From: Luteimonas mephitis DSM 12574 | Lineage (GTDB): Bacteria > Pseudomonadota > Gammaproteobacteria > Xanthomonadales > Xanthomonadaceae | Assembly: GCF_000422305.1 (NCBI RefSeq) | Contig: NZ_KE383816.1 | Location: 732,566-796,565 of the forward strand | Length of the DNA stretch: 64,000 nucleotides | Direction: 5' to 3' | In this document: positions 18,073 to 25,685 of the stretch, piece by piece | How the letters are laid out: the number at the start of each line of letters is the position of its first letter | Position numbering within the stretch: the first letter of the stretch is position 1 | Notes under the pieces: model-generated | Databases searched by the model: none | Seen by the model: the letters and a program-made list of their open reading frames with translations, nothing else | Told to the model about the DNA's origin: nothing | Translations under genes and position numbers: made by a program

Positions 18073-19109
18073 GCCAGGCATGCCTCCACCAGCCGGTCCA
18101 GCGCCGCGCCATCGCGCATCGGGTCGGCGACGGCACAGCCCAGCCGCTCGCCCTCGGCGGCGATCACGCGCGCGGCCTCGTCCGGTGCCAGCGTCGCGGT
18201 GTTGAGGCTGACGCCGGCGCAGCGGATCGCCGGGTTGGTGCGCCGCCCCAGGCGCAGCGCCAGCTCGATGGTGTCCTCGACGCCGGGCAGCGGATAGTCG
18301 GGATAGCCCAGCACGTGCGCGCGACCGTGCTCGTGGCAGACGACGATGACGTCGGGCTGGCTGCCATGCAGCAGCGCCAGCGACACGCCGGCATAGGCGG
18401 GGTGGAGCAGCGAGCCCTGCCCTTCGACGACATCCCAGTGGCGTGCGTCGGCATCGGGGGACAGCGATTCCGCGGCACCGGCGGCGAAATCGCTGACCAC
18501 GGCATCCATCGGGATGCCGCGCCCGGCGATCAGGATGCCGGTCTGGCCGGTGGCGCGGAAATCGACGTCGATGCCGCGCCGCGCGAATGCGCGCGACAGC
18601 ACCAGCGCGGTGTACTTCTTGCCGATCGCGCAATCCGTCCCGAGCGTCAGCAGTCGCTTGCCGCTGCGCTTGCGGCCGCTGGCCATCGGCAGGTCGCGCG
18701 GCGGCTCGCGCACGTCGATCAGCCGCCTGCCCAGCCGCGCCGCCGCCTCGCGCAACACCGCGATCCCACCCAGCCTCGCATGCATGCCGCCCACCAGGTC
18801 CAGCCCGGCCTCCAGCGCCTGCAGCAGCGACGGCAGCCAGCTGTCGGGAATCCGCCCGCCCGGATTGGCGACGCCGATCACCAGCGAGCCGGCGCCGGCA
18901 CTGCGTGCCTGCGCCGGCGTCAGCGACGGCAGCCCGACGCTCACCTTGCCGTCCGCACAGGCGAACTCGCCGATGCAGCGCTCGCGCGCCCAGTCGCGCA
19001 GGCCGAACGCGGTCTTCGCGTACGCCGGCTCGACGATGTCGCCCAGGAACAGCAGGTAGGGCTGCGGGAGGACGTCGGGTTCGCGCGGCGGTGGATCGGC
19101 ACTGGGCAT
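18069..19109 (-). CDS. dgcN: DUF1611 protein, DgcN-like N-acetyltransferase
   Basis: 346 aa. An N-terminal Rossmann-like region is followed by the DUF1611 P-loop domain with GTDCAIGKKYTA (~165-176), then EGQGSLLHPAYAG and CHEHGRAHVLGYPDYP, all family hallmarks. In marine bacteria a DUF1611 protein named DgcN acetylates D-glutamate, and the enolase-superfamily DgcA then racemises N-acetyl-D-Glu; a DgcA candidate lies in the same block (24617-25618). The gene follows the TonB receptor by 32 bases and overlaps the APC-like transporter. The assignment rests on family memory plus context; other DUF1611 substrates are possible. Confidence 0.75.
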   Translation of the reverse strand: MPSADPPPREPDVLPQPYLLFLGDIVEPAYAKTAFGLRDWARERCIGEFACADGKVSVGLPSLTPAQARSAGAGSLVIGVANPGGRIPDSWLPSLLQALEAGLDLVGGMHARLGGIAVLREAAARLGRRLIDVREPPRDLPMASGRKRSGKRLLTLGTDCAIGKKYTALVLSRAFARRGIDVDFRATGQTGILIAGRGIPMDAVVSDFAAGAAESLSPDADARHWDVVEGQGSLLHPAYAGVSLALLHGSQPDVIVVCHEHGRAHVLGYPDYPLPGVEDTIELALRLGRRTNPAIRCAGVSLNTATLAPDEAARVIAAEGERLGCAVADPMRDGAALDRLVEACLA

Positions 19110-19141
19110 GCGGCGGTTCGTCCTTGGGGCTGCGGGACGGA

Positions 19142-21478
19142 TCAGAAGCGGTAGTCGAACTCGAGGCCGAAGGTGCGCGGCTGGATCGGCACCGCGGCGT
19201 TGTGCACGGTGGCGCCGGTCAGTGCGCTGGCAGCCGGGGTAACCGAAGACCAGGCGCGTTCGTCGGTCACATTGTTGGCGTAGGCGCGCAGCGACCAGCC
19301 GCCCTTGCCGATCCCTGCGTACACGTCGAGCGCGCGATACGAATCGAGCTTCACCGGCGGGGTGATCTGCTCGTCCAGGATGGTCGACGGGTCCCCCGGC
19401 GCGGTGATGCGCTGGCGTTCGGTGGTGTCGTTGACGCGGTCGCCGACCCAGCGCAGCGCGGCGCCGACCTGGCCCTGCGTGCCGCCGGCCAGGTCGAACT
19501 GGTATTCCGCGGTCGCCGACCATGCCAGCTTCGGGATGTAGGGCATGCGGTCGCCGGCCAGGCCGGTGTTGAGGACCACGTCGAAGCCCGGCTGCGGGAT
19601 CACGCTCGCGGCGAAGTCGTTCTTCACCTTGCCCTTGGTGTACGCGGCGTTGAGGCCCAGCTGCAGGCGGTCGACCGGGCGGAACAGCGCGGCCAGCTCC
19701 AGGCCCTCGCTGGTCGCCTCGCCGCCGTTGACCAGCCCGCCGATGCCGTTGAACTGCGCCGCCACCTGGATGTCGTCCCAGTCGATGCGGAACGCGGCCA
19801 GGTCCAGCTGCACGCGGCGGTCGGCGAACTGCGACTTCAGCCCGACCTCGTAGCTCGACAGCATCGACGAATCCACGCTCGACGGCATGCCGGGCAGCGC
19901 CACGTTCGGCCCGCCGGGCTGATAGCCGGTGGCGGCGCGCGCGTAGACCATCACGTCGTCGCTGACCTGGAACTGCGGACTCAGGCTCCAGGTGAACACG
20001 TCCTCGTCGGACTCGCCGGGCACGTCGCCGAGCGGCACCAGCACGCCGCTCGGCACGTTCTGGCTGAACCACTGGTCGTTGCGCGCCTGGCGCACGCCGG
20101 CATCGATCTTGAAGCGGTCACCAATGCGCCAGGAGCCGTTGGCGAACAGCGCCGTCTCCTTGTAGTCGCTGGGCAGCTCGACCACCGCCAGCACGCCGAA
20201 CATGTCGTCCAGCGGCGCCGGCAGCGCCGAGCCGTCGCCCTGCAGCAGGCGCACGTACTGCCGCTGCATCGCGTCCTCGCGGGTATGGAACACGCCGACC
20301 TGCCACTCGAAGCGGCCGCCGCTCTTGGAGCTGAGGCGGAATTCCTGCGTCCACTTGTCCAGGTCGAGGGTGTAGCGGATGCTCGACTGCCCGGGTTCCG
20401 GAAGGCCGAGCTGCAGGTTGGCGAACTCGCCGAACTGGATCGACGAATCGAGCTGGTACATGGTCCGGGTATCGGACCACCCCGTCGCGGAGACGAAGTC
20501 GGCCCAGCCCAGGTCCCAGTCCAGGGTCAGCGAATACAGGTCGAGGTCCTTGGTGAACGGCTGCGGCTGCCACACCTGGCCGGTCAGGTCGCCGAACATC
20601 GCGGCACCGGTCACGGGGTCGAGCGCCACGCTGGCGCTGTTGTCGCTGTCGATGGTCTGGCGCAGTGCCGAGAGCTTCAGGTCGAAGGCGTCGCCATCCC
20701 ATGCCAGCGCCGCGCGCGCGCCGGTCTGGCTGCCGCCGTTGATGTCCTTGCGGCCGTCGACGATGTTGTCGGTGTAGCCGGGCAGCTCGTTGCGCGCGTA
20801 GCTCACCCGCAGGCCGAGCCGGTCTTCCTGCAGCGGCAGGCTCGCGCCGAAGCGGACGTTCCAGCCCTGGTCGCCGTCGGACACCGAGGACAGCCCCGCA
20901 CCGAACCGGACTTCGCGCGAGAGCAGGTCCGGCTCGCGGGTCACGTACTTGAGCAGGCCGCCGATCGCGCCGGCGCCGTACAGCGTGCCCTGCGGCCCGC
21001 GCAGCACCTCGATGCGGCTGATGTCGTAGGGCAGCAGGTCGAGATTGAAGATGTTCGCGGCCTGATAGACGCCGCTCGAGCCCACCGGCACCTCGTCGAT
21101 GTAGGTGGCCACGGTGGCGCCGGACGACATCGCGGCGATGCCGCGGATCGAGACCGCGGTCATGCCCGGCGCACCGGCGTCCCGCACCTGCAGGCCGGGG
21201 ACGAGGTCGGCGTAGTCGGTGAGCGAGTTCGCGCCCATGTTCTCCAGCTGCTGCTCGCCGATCACGCTGATCGCCGCCGCCACTTCGCGCACGTTCTCCA
21301 CGCGCTTGTTGGCAGTCACGATCACGCGGTCCAGCTCGGTGGCGTCGGCCGTCGCGGGCCGGCCCGGATCCGCGTCCTGGGCGAGCGCGGCGCCGGTGGC
21401 CGTGAATGCCATGGCGGCAAGGATGGCGAGCGCCAGCCGTGAGCGGCGGGAACATCCGGTGGTCGTGGATGCGGTCAT
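19142..21478 (-). CDS. TonB-dependent outer-membrane receptor
   Basis: 778 aa. A signal peptide ends near ALAQD, followed by a TonB-box-like stretch (ELDRVIVTA), the plug domain (VAAAISVIGEQQLE, GLQVRDAG, SIRGI) and a 22-strand barrel ending in FDYRF with the terminal aromatic. Start 21478 is chosen because GGGGAG lies 7 bases upstream; an ATG 36 bases earlier is possible. It heads an operon with the DgcN-like enzyme and APC-like transporter. It has its own promoter at 21550-21591 that shares a 16-bp element with the divergent promoter at 27790. The likely ligand is a peptide or D-amino-acid compound, by context only. Confidence 0.92.
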   Translation of the reverse strand: MTASTTTGCSRRSRLALAILAAMAFTATGAALAQDADPGRPATADATELDRVIVTANKRVENVREVAAAISVIGEQQLENMGANSLTDYADLVPGLQVRDAGAPGMTAVSIRGIAAMSSGATVATYIDEVPVGSSGVYQAANIFNLDLLPYDISRIEVLRGPQGTLYGAGAIGGLLKYVTREPDLLSREVRFGAGLSSVSDGDQGWNVRFGASLPLQEDRLGLRVSYARNELPGYTDNIVDGRKDINGGSQTGARAALAWDGDAFDLKLSALRQTIDSDNSASVALDPVTGAAMFGDLTGQVWQPQPFTKDLDLYSLTLDWDLGWADFVSATGWSDTRTMYQLDSSIQFGEFANLQLGLPEPGQSSIRYTLDLDKWTQEFRLSSKSGGRFEWQVGVFHTREDAMQRQYVRLLQGDGSALPAPLDDMFGVLAVVELPSDYKETALFANGSWRIGDRFKIDAGVRQARNDQWFSQNVPSGVLVPLGDVPGESDEDVFTWSLSPQFQVSDDVMVYARAATGYQPGGPNVALPGMPSSVDSSMLSSYEVGLKSQFADRRVQLDLAAFRIDWDDIQVAAQFNGIGGLVNGGEATSEGLELAALFRPVDRLQLGLNAAYTKGKVKNDFAASVIPQPGFDVVLNTGLAGDRMPYIPKLAWSATAEYQFDLAGGTQGQVGAALRWVGDRVNDTTERQRITAPGDPSTILDEQITPPVKLDSYRALDVYAGIGKGGWSLRAYANNVTDERAWSSVTPAASALTGATVHNAAVPIQPRTFGLEFDYRF

Positions 21479-21554
21479 GGTCGTTCTCCCCGGGGTCGTT
21501 GCTTGGAAGTGCACATGGGCGGGCGACCGCCCGGCGGCGCCCGATGCTCGATCC

Positions 21555-21591
21555 TGATTGGGGATGATGATCCCAATCAGAGAATTGTCAA
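21555..21591 (-). promoter_or_regulatory. Promoter and operator candidate of the TonB receptor operon
   Basis: On the minus strand TTGACA (21586-21591) forms a perfect -35 box. It belongs to the 16-bp element ATCAGAGAATTGTCAA (plus-strand reading, 21576-21591) found again at 27790-27805. Overlapping the spacer and -10 area is an 8-bp inverted repeat TGATTGGG/CCCAATCA (21555-21562 and 21572-21579) with a 9-base loop, a plausible regulator site. The -10 region is weak, as expected of a regulated promoter. Confidence 0.65.
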
Positions 21592-21604
21592 TACAAGCGG
21601 AAAA

Positions 21605-23332
21605 TCATTTGTTTCCCTCGGCGCCGCCGGCCGCGCGGTCGCCGCGCCAGCCCGGCCCGCGCACCACGCGGCCCGGCGTCGCGCCGGTGTGTTCGCCGTC
21701 GCGCAGCACCTGTACGCCGTTGACGAACACATCGTCGACACCGGTGGCGTACTGCTGCGGCGCAGCATAGGTGGCGTGGTCGGCGATCGTGGCCGGATCG
21801 AAGACCACGATGTCGGCGAAGCAGCCGGGACGCAGGCAGCCGCGGTCGGCCAACTTCCAGTTCGTGGCCGGCAGCCCGGTCAGGCGGTGGACGCCTTCTT
21901 CCAGCGGCATCAGCCTGCGGTCGCGCACGTAGTGCCCGAGGAAGCGGGCGACGTTGCCGTAGGCGCGCGGGTGGGTGCTGGTCGCCAGGAACACGCCCTC
22001 GGGCGCGGACGACTCCGCGTCCGAGCCCAGGCTCACCCACGGCTGCCGCAGGCCGAGTTCGACGTTGTCCTCGCTCATCAGGAAGTACGCCGCGCCGACG
22101 CGGGAATCGTCCTCGACGATCAGGTCGAGCACGGTCTCCTCGGGCGAGGTGCCGCGTTCGCGCGCCACCTCCGCCAGCGTGCGGCCGGTCAGCGGCTTCA
22201 GCGCCGGGTTCCTGAAGTCGATCAGGAGCAGGCGCGCGTCGGAGCCGGTGAGCAGGCGCAGGTTTTCCCACTCGACGTCCGGGTCGCGCATTTCCGCCAG
22301 CACGCGTGCGCGGACCGCGGCGTCCTTCAGCCGCGCGACCATCGCCTCGTGCCCGCCCGCCTGCACCCACGGCGGCAGCGCGGCGCTGAGCCCTGTGGCC
22401 CCGGCGGTGTAGGCGTACATGTTGGCGCCGACCTGGAGCCCTTCGGCGCGCGCGGCATCGATCCTGGCGATGGCCTGCGCCATCTTCGGCCAGTTCTTCT
22501 CGCCCGCGGCCTTCAGGTGGTAGGCCTCGGCGCGCTGGCCGGTGGCGCGCGCGATGGCGATGGTGTCGTCGAGCGCCTCGAGGAAGCGGTCGGCCTCGCT
22601 GCGCATGTGCGCGACGTAGCCGCCGCCGGACTCGGCCGCCGCCTGCGCCAACGCCTCCAGTTCCGGCGTTTCGGCGAACGTGGCCGGCGGGTAGATCAGC
22701 GAGCCGCCGACGCCGAGCGCGCCCTCGGCCATCGCCGCGCGCACGAGGTCCTGCATGCGCGCCAGCTGCTCCGGGGTGGGATCGACGTCGTCTTCGCCCA
22801 GCTCGTGGATGCGCACCGTGGTCGCACCGACGAACGAGGCGACGTTGGGCGTGATGCCGCGGATTTCGAGGGACTGGAGGTACTCGCCGAGCGTGGTCCA
22901 TTCGATCGGGTAGCGGATGTCGCCCTGCTGCTTGAGCGCGTCGGCTTTCATCCGCTCGTTGAGCGGCCCCATCGACCAGCCTTCGCCGAAGATCTCCAGG
23001 GTCACGCCCTGCCGGGTGTCGCTCATCCCGCGCCCGTCGGCGATCAGCGAGTCGACCGCCCAGCTCAGCACGTTGATGAAGCCCGGCGCCACCGCGCGGC
23101 CCTGCGCATCCACCACCCGGGCGGCAGACGCCTCGCTGCCCGCGGGCAGCAGCGCCGCGATGCGGTCGCCGCGCACGGCCACGTCGACGCGCTGCGGCGC
23201 GGCGCCGCTGCCGTCGTAGACGATGCCGTTGCGCACCAGCAGGTCGTAGCGCTGCGATGGCGCGTCGGCGACCGGCGTGGTGCTGCAGGCGGCCAGGGCC
23301 AGCGTAAGCAGGGCGAGCGTCAGGCGCGGCAT
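21605..23332 (-). CDS. N-acyl-D-amino-acid deacylase-like amidohydrolase, lipoprotein
   Basis: 575 aa. The lipobox LALAAC (Cys ~16) places it in the periplasm. The fold is amidohydrolase superfamily, D-aminoacylase type: DLLVRNGIVYDGSG start, APGFIN where D-aminoacylases have PGFID-H-H, later AHMRSE, AYHLKAAG and SLGSDAES, and the C-terminal GCFADIVVFDP strand. The paired His ligands after PGFI are absent (the sequence is NVLSWA), so only a partial metal site remains. It likely releases D-amino acids from N-acylated or peptide forms before uptake. It lies 25 bases after the POT transporter gene in the same operon. Confidence 0.85.
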   Translation of the reverse strand: MPRLTLALLTLALAACSTTPVADAPSQRYDLLVRNGIVYDGSGAAPQRVDVAVRGDRIAALLPAGSEASAARVVDAQGRAVAPGFINVLSWAVDSLIADGRGMSDTRQGVTLEIFGEGWSMGPLNERMKADALKQQGDIRYPIEWTTLGEYLQSLEIRGITPNVASFVGATTVRIHELGEDDVDPTPEQLARMQDLVRAAMAEGALGVGGSLIYPPATFAETPELEALAQAAAESGGGYVAHMRSEADRFLEALDDTIAIARATGQRAEAYHLKAAGEKNWPKMAQAIARIDAARAEGLQVGANMYAYTAGATGLSAALPPWVQAGGHEAMVARLKDAAVRARVLAEMRDPDVEWENLRLLTGSDARLLLIDFRNPALKPLTGRTLAEVARERGTSPEETVLDLIVEDDSRVGAAYFLMSEDNVELGLRQPWVSLGSDAESSAPEGVFLATSTHPRAYGNVARFLGHYVRDRRLMPLEEGVHRLTGLPATNWKLADRGCLRPGCFADIVVFDPATIADHATYAAPQQYATGVDDVFVNGVQVLRDGEHTGATPGRVVRGPGWRGDRAAGGAEGNK

Positions 23333-23357
23333 GGAACGACTCCTTTGCGCGGTGGGT

Positions 23358-24620
23358 TCATGGCAATGCGCGGATCGGGCGGTCGAGCCGCCACAGCAGC
23401 GCCGCGGCGGCCACCGCGAGCGCCGCCAGCAGCAGGAAGAAGGCCGGATGGCCCGCCTTCGACCACAGCGTGCCGACCAGGCCGGCCAGCAAACTGCCGC
23501 TGAAGATCGCGAGGAACCACGACGCGACCGTGGTCGCGCCCAGGCGCGGCGGCGCGAGCTTGGCGAACAGGCCCAGGCCGGTGGGCAGGATGTACAGCTC
23601 GCCGAAGGTCAGGATCACGAAGAACACCACCAGCCACGCCCAGTCCACGCGCGCCCCGCCGGACACGGCGGTGACGGCGGCCAGCAGCACGTACGCCGCC
23701 GCGACCACCAGCGCGCCGATCGCCATGCGCATCGCCGGCGAGCTCTCGCGTCCGGCATCGGCGCGCCGCCGCCACAGCATCAGCAGCAGCGGGGTCATCG
23801 AGATCACCAGCAGCGGGTTGAGCGACTGGAACCAGGTCATCGGGATCGTGAAGCCCAGCCACGTGCGGTCGACGCCGGTATCGATCCACAGCGGCAGGGT
23901 ATTGCCGATCTGCTCGTAGGCGCCGCGGAAGATCGTCGCCGCGATGCCGACGCCGAGCAGCAGCCACCAGACCCTGCGATTCCCGCGGCGCGCGTCCCGC
24001 GCGGCGGCGACCGGCTGCACGAAGCGCGGCGGCTCCGGCGGCAGGTAGCGGCGGCCGGCGAGGTAGATCACCAGCCCGAGGAACATGCCCACGCCCGCCG
24101 CGCCGAATCCGTAGTGCCAGCCGTAGAGCTCGCCGAGCGTGCCGCAGACCAGCGGTGCGAGCAGGCCGCCGACGTTCAGGCCCACGTAGTAGACGTTGTA
24201 GGCGCGTCCGCGGCGCGGATCGTCGGCGGCGTAGAGGTCGTTGATCTGGCTCGGCAGGCTCGGCAGGAACAGGCCGTTGCCCAGCGCGATCGTCGCCAGC
24301 GCGACGTAGAACATCGGCTCGAACGCCATCACGAAATGGCCGATGGCCATGATGCTGCCGCCGATCACCACCGCGTTGCGCTTGCCCAGCCAGCGGTCGG
24401 CGATCGCGCCGCCGAGGATCGGCGTGAAGTACGCCATCGCGGTGTAGGTGCCGTAGATGAAGGACGCCTTGTCCTGCGCGAACAGCAACTGCTTGGTCAT
24501 GTAATAGACCAGCAGCGTGCGCATGCCGTAGTAGGAGAACAGCTCCCACATCTGGGTCAGGAACAGGATCGTCAGCCCGCGCGGCTGGCCGAACCAGGTC
24601 TTGTCGGCCACCGCGCTCAC
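23358..24620 (-). CDS. POT/PTR2-family peptide-proton symporter
   Basis: 420 aa, ~12 TM helices of the MFS fold. The N-terminal helix has WELFSYYGMR, matching the POT Exx..YYGMR motif, then GGAIADRWLGKRN (loop 2-3) and YYVGLNVGG, the PTR2 signature (FYxxINxG). It imports di- and tripeptides through the inner membrane. The GTG start at 24620 overlaps the stop of the upstream epimerase (GTGA, 24617-24620), so translation is coupled. Adjacency to a peptide-epimerase relative and periplasmic hydrolases supports peptide import. Confidence 0.9.
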   Translation of the reverse strand: MSAVADKTWFGQPRGLTILFLTQMWELFSYYGMRTLLVYYMTKQLLFAQDKASFIYGTYTAMAYFTPILGGAIADRWLGKRNAVVIGGSIMAIGHFVMAFEPMFYVALATIALGNGLFLPSLPSQINDLYAADDPRRGRAYNVYYVGLNVGGLLAPLVCGTLGELYGWHYGFGAAGVGMFLGLVIYLAGRRYLPPEPPRFVQPVAAARDARRGNRRVWWLLLGVGIAATIFRGAYEQIGNTLPLWIDTGVDRTWLGFTIPMTWFQSLNPLLVISMTPLLLMLWRRRADAGRESSPAMRMAIGALVVAAAYVLLAAVTAVSGGARVDWAWLVVFFVILTFGELYILPTGLGLFAKLAPPRLGATTVASWFLAIFSGSLLAGLVGTLWSKAGHPAFFLLLAALAVAAAALLWRLDRPIRALP

Positions 24621-25618
24621 GCGGCTGCCTTGGCGCCCCAGACCTCGTCGCCGCAGAAGATATAGCCATCCTCGTAGCGCACCGAAGGCGTGCGGTCGGC
24701 GGCCAGGAAGATCGGGCCGTCGAGGTCGACCACGTCGCAGAACTGCCCGAGCACGAAGGCCGGCGCCGCCGCCAGGCTGGTGCCGCACATGTTGCCGACC
24801 ATCACCTGCTTGCCAAGTTCGCGCGCGCGCCGTGCCATCAGCAGGCCTTCGGTCAGGCCGCCGCACTTGTCGAGCTTGATGTTGATGACGTCGAAGCGAT
24901 GGTGGCGCGCCTCGAGTTCGGCCAGGTCGAGGATGCTTTCGTCGGCGGCGAAGGGCAGCACGCGTTCGATGCCGTCCAGTTCGTCTTCGCGGCCGCGCGC
25001 GCAGGGTTGTTCGAGCAGCGAGACGCGCGCTTCGAGCAGCGCCGGCAGCAATGCGGGGAGCGTGGCCGCGCCATGGCCCTGGTTGGCATCGACGCCGATC
25101 CACGGTTCCGGGCAACGCGCGCGCACCGCGCGCACGCGCGCGGCATCCAGCGCCGGATCGCCGGTGAGTTTCAGCTTGAGTGCGCGCGCCTGGGCAAAGG
25201 CCGCGGCGTGGTCGGCCATCACGCCCGGATCGTCGGCACCGACCGTGAACGTGGTCAGCAGCGGGCGCACGGCGTCGAGGCCGGCGAGCTTCCAGACCGG
25301 CACGCCGGCGCGCTGCGCCTCGAGCTCCCACAGCGCGCAGTCGAGCGCGTTGCGCGCACCGCCGGCGGGCAGCAGCGTGCGCAGCGTTTCGCGGTCGAGG
25401 CCGGCCTCGATCCGCGGCCGCAGCGCCTCGAGCGTGGCGAGCATCGCGTCGGGATGGTCGTCGTTGTAGTAGACCCCGGCGGCCTCGCCGCGCCCGGTGC
25501 AGGCGCCGTCGCGCAGCGTCACCACGGTCGCCGGCATCGCCTCGAAGACGTGCCCGGCGATGCGGAACGGCGCCGCCAGCGGCAGGGGTTCGTTGTGCAA
25601 CTCGAGTTCGACCGGCAC
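24617..25618 (-). CDS. dgcA: Enolase-superfamily dipeptide epimerase / N-acetyl-D-Glu racemase (DgcA-like)
   Basis: 333 aa muconate-lactonising subgroup. The KxK acid/base motif appears as KLKLTG (~147-152), metal ligands are Asp in GVDANQG, Glu in LEQPC and Asp in AADES, and the second base Lys lies in IKLDKCGG. This arrangement is shared by L-Ala-D/L-Glu epimerases (murein peptide recycling) and by DgcA, which racemises N-acetyl-D-glutamate. PAGGARNALDCALWELEA is typical of this group. Presence of a DgcN-like gene in the block favours DgcA; the POT transporter next door favours a dipeptide epimerase. Both fit D-Glu utilisation. Confidence 0.87.
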   Translation of the reverse strand: MPVELELHNEPLPLAAPFRIAGHVFEAMPATVVTLRDGACTGRGEAAGVYYNDDHPDAMLATLEALRPRIEAGLDRETLRTLLPAGGARNALDCALWELEAQRAGVPVWKLAGLDAVRPLLTTFTVGADDPGVMADHAAAFAQARALKLKLTGDPALDAARVRAVRARCPEPWIGVDANQGHGAATLPALLPALLEARVSLLEQPCARGREDELDGIERVLPFAADESILDLAELEARHHRFDVINIKLDKCGGLTEGLLMARRARELGKQVMVGNMCGTSLAAAPAFVLGQFCDVVDLDGPIFLAADRTPSVRYEDGYIFCGDEVWGAKAAA

Positions 25619-25685
25619 GGTTTACGCGCTCCTGGATGGCGTGCGGTTGAGCGGCCGGCTGCGCTCGCAGCCGGCCGTGCATCGA

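Noticed and set aside
18587..21442. Plus-strand frame of 951 codons opposite the TonB receptor
   Set aside because: It is the reverse frame of a clear TonB receptor and DUF1611 gene, with no signal peptide or domain.
23358..25682. One long protein joining the epimerase region and the POT transporter
   Set aside because: The first part is an out-of-frame reading of the epimerase. The transporter has its own GTG start at 24620, overlapping the epimerase stop.
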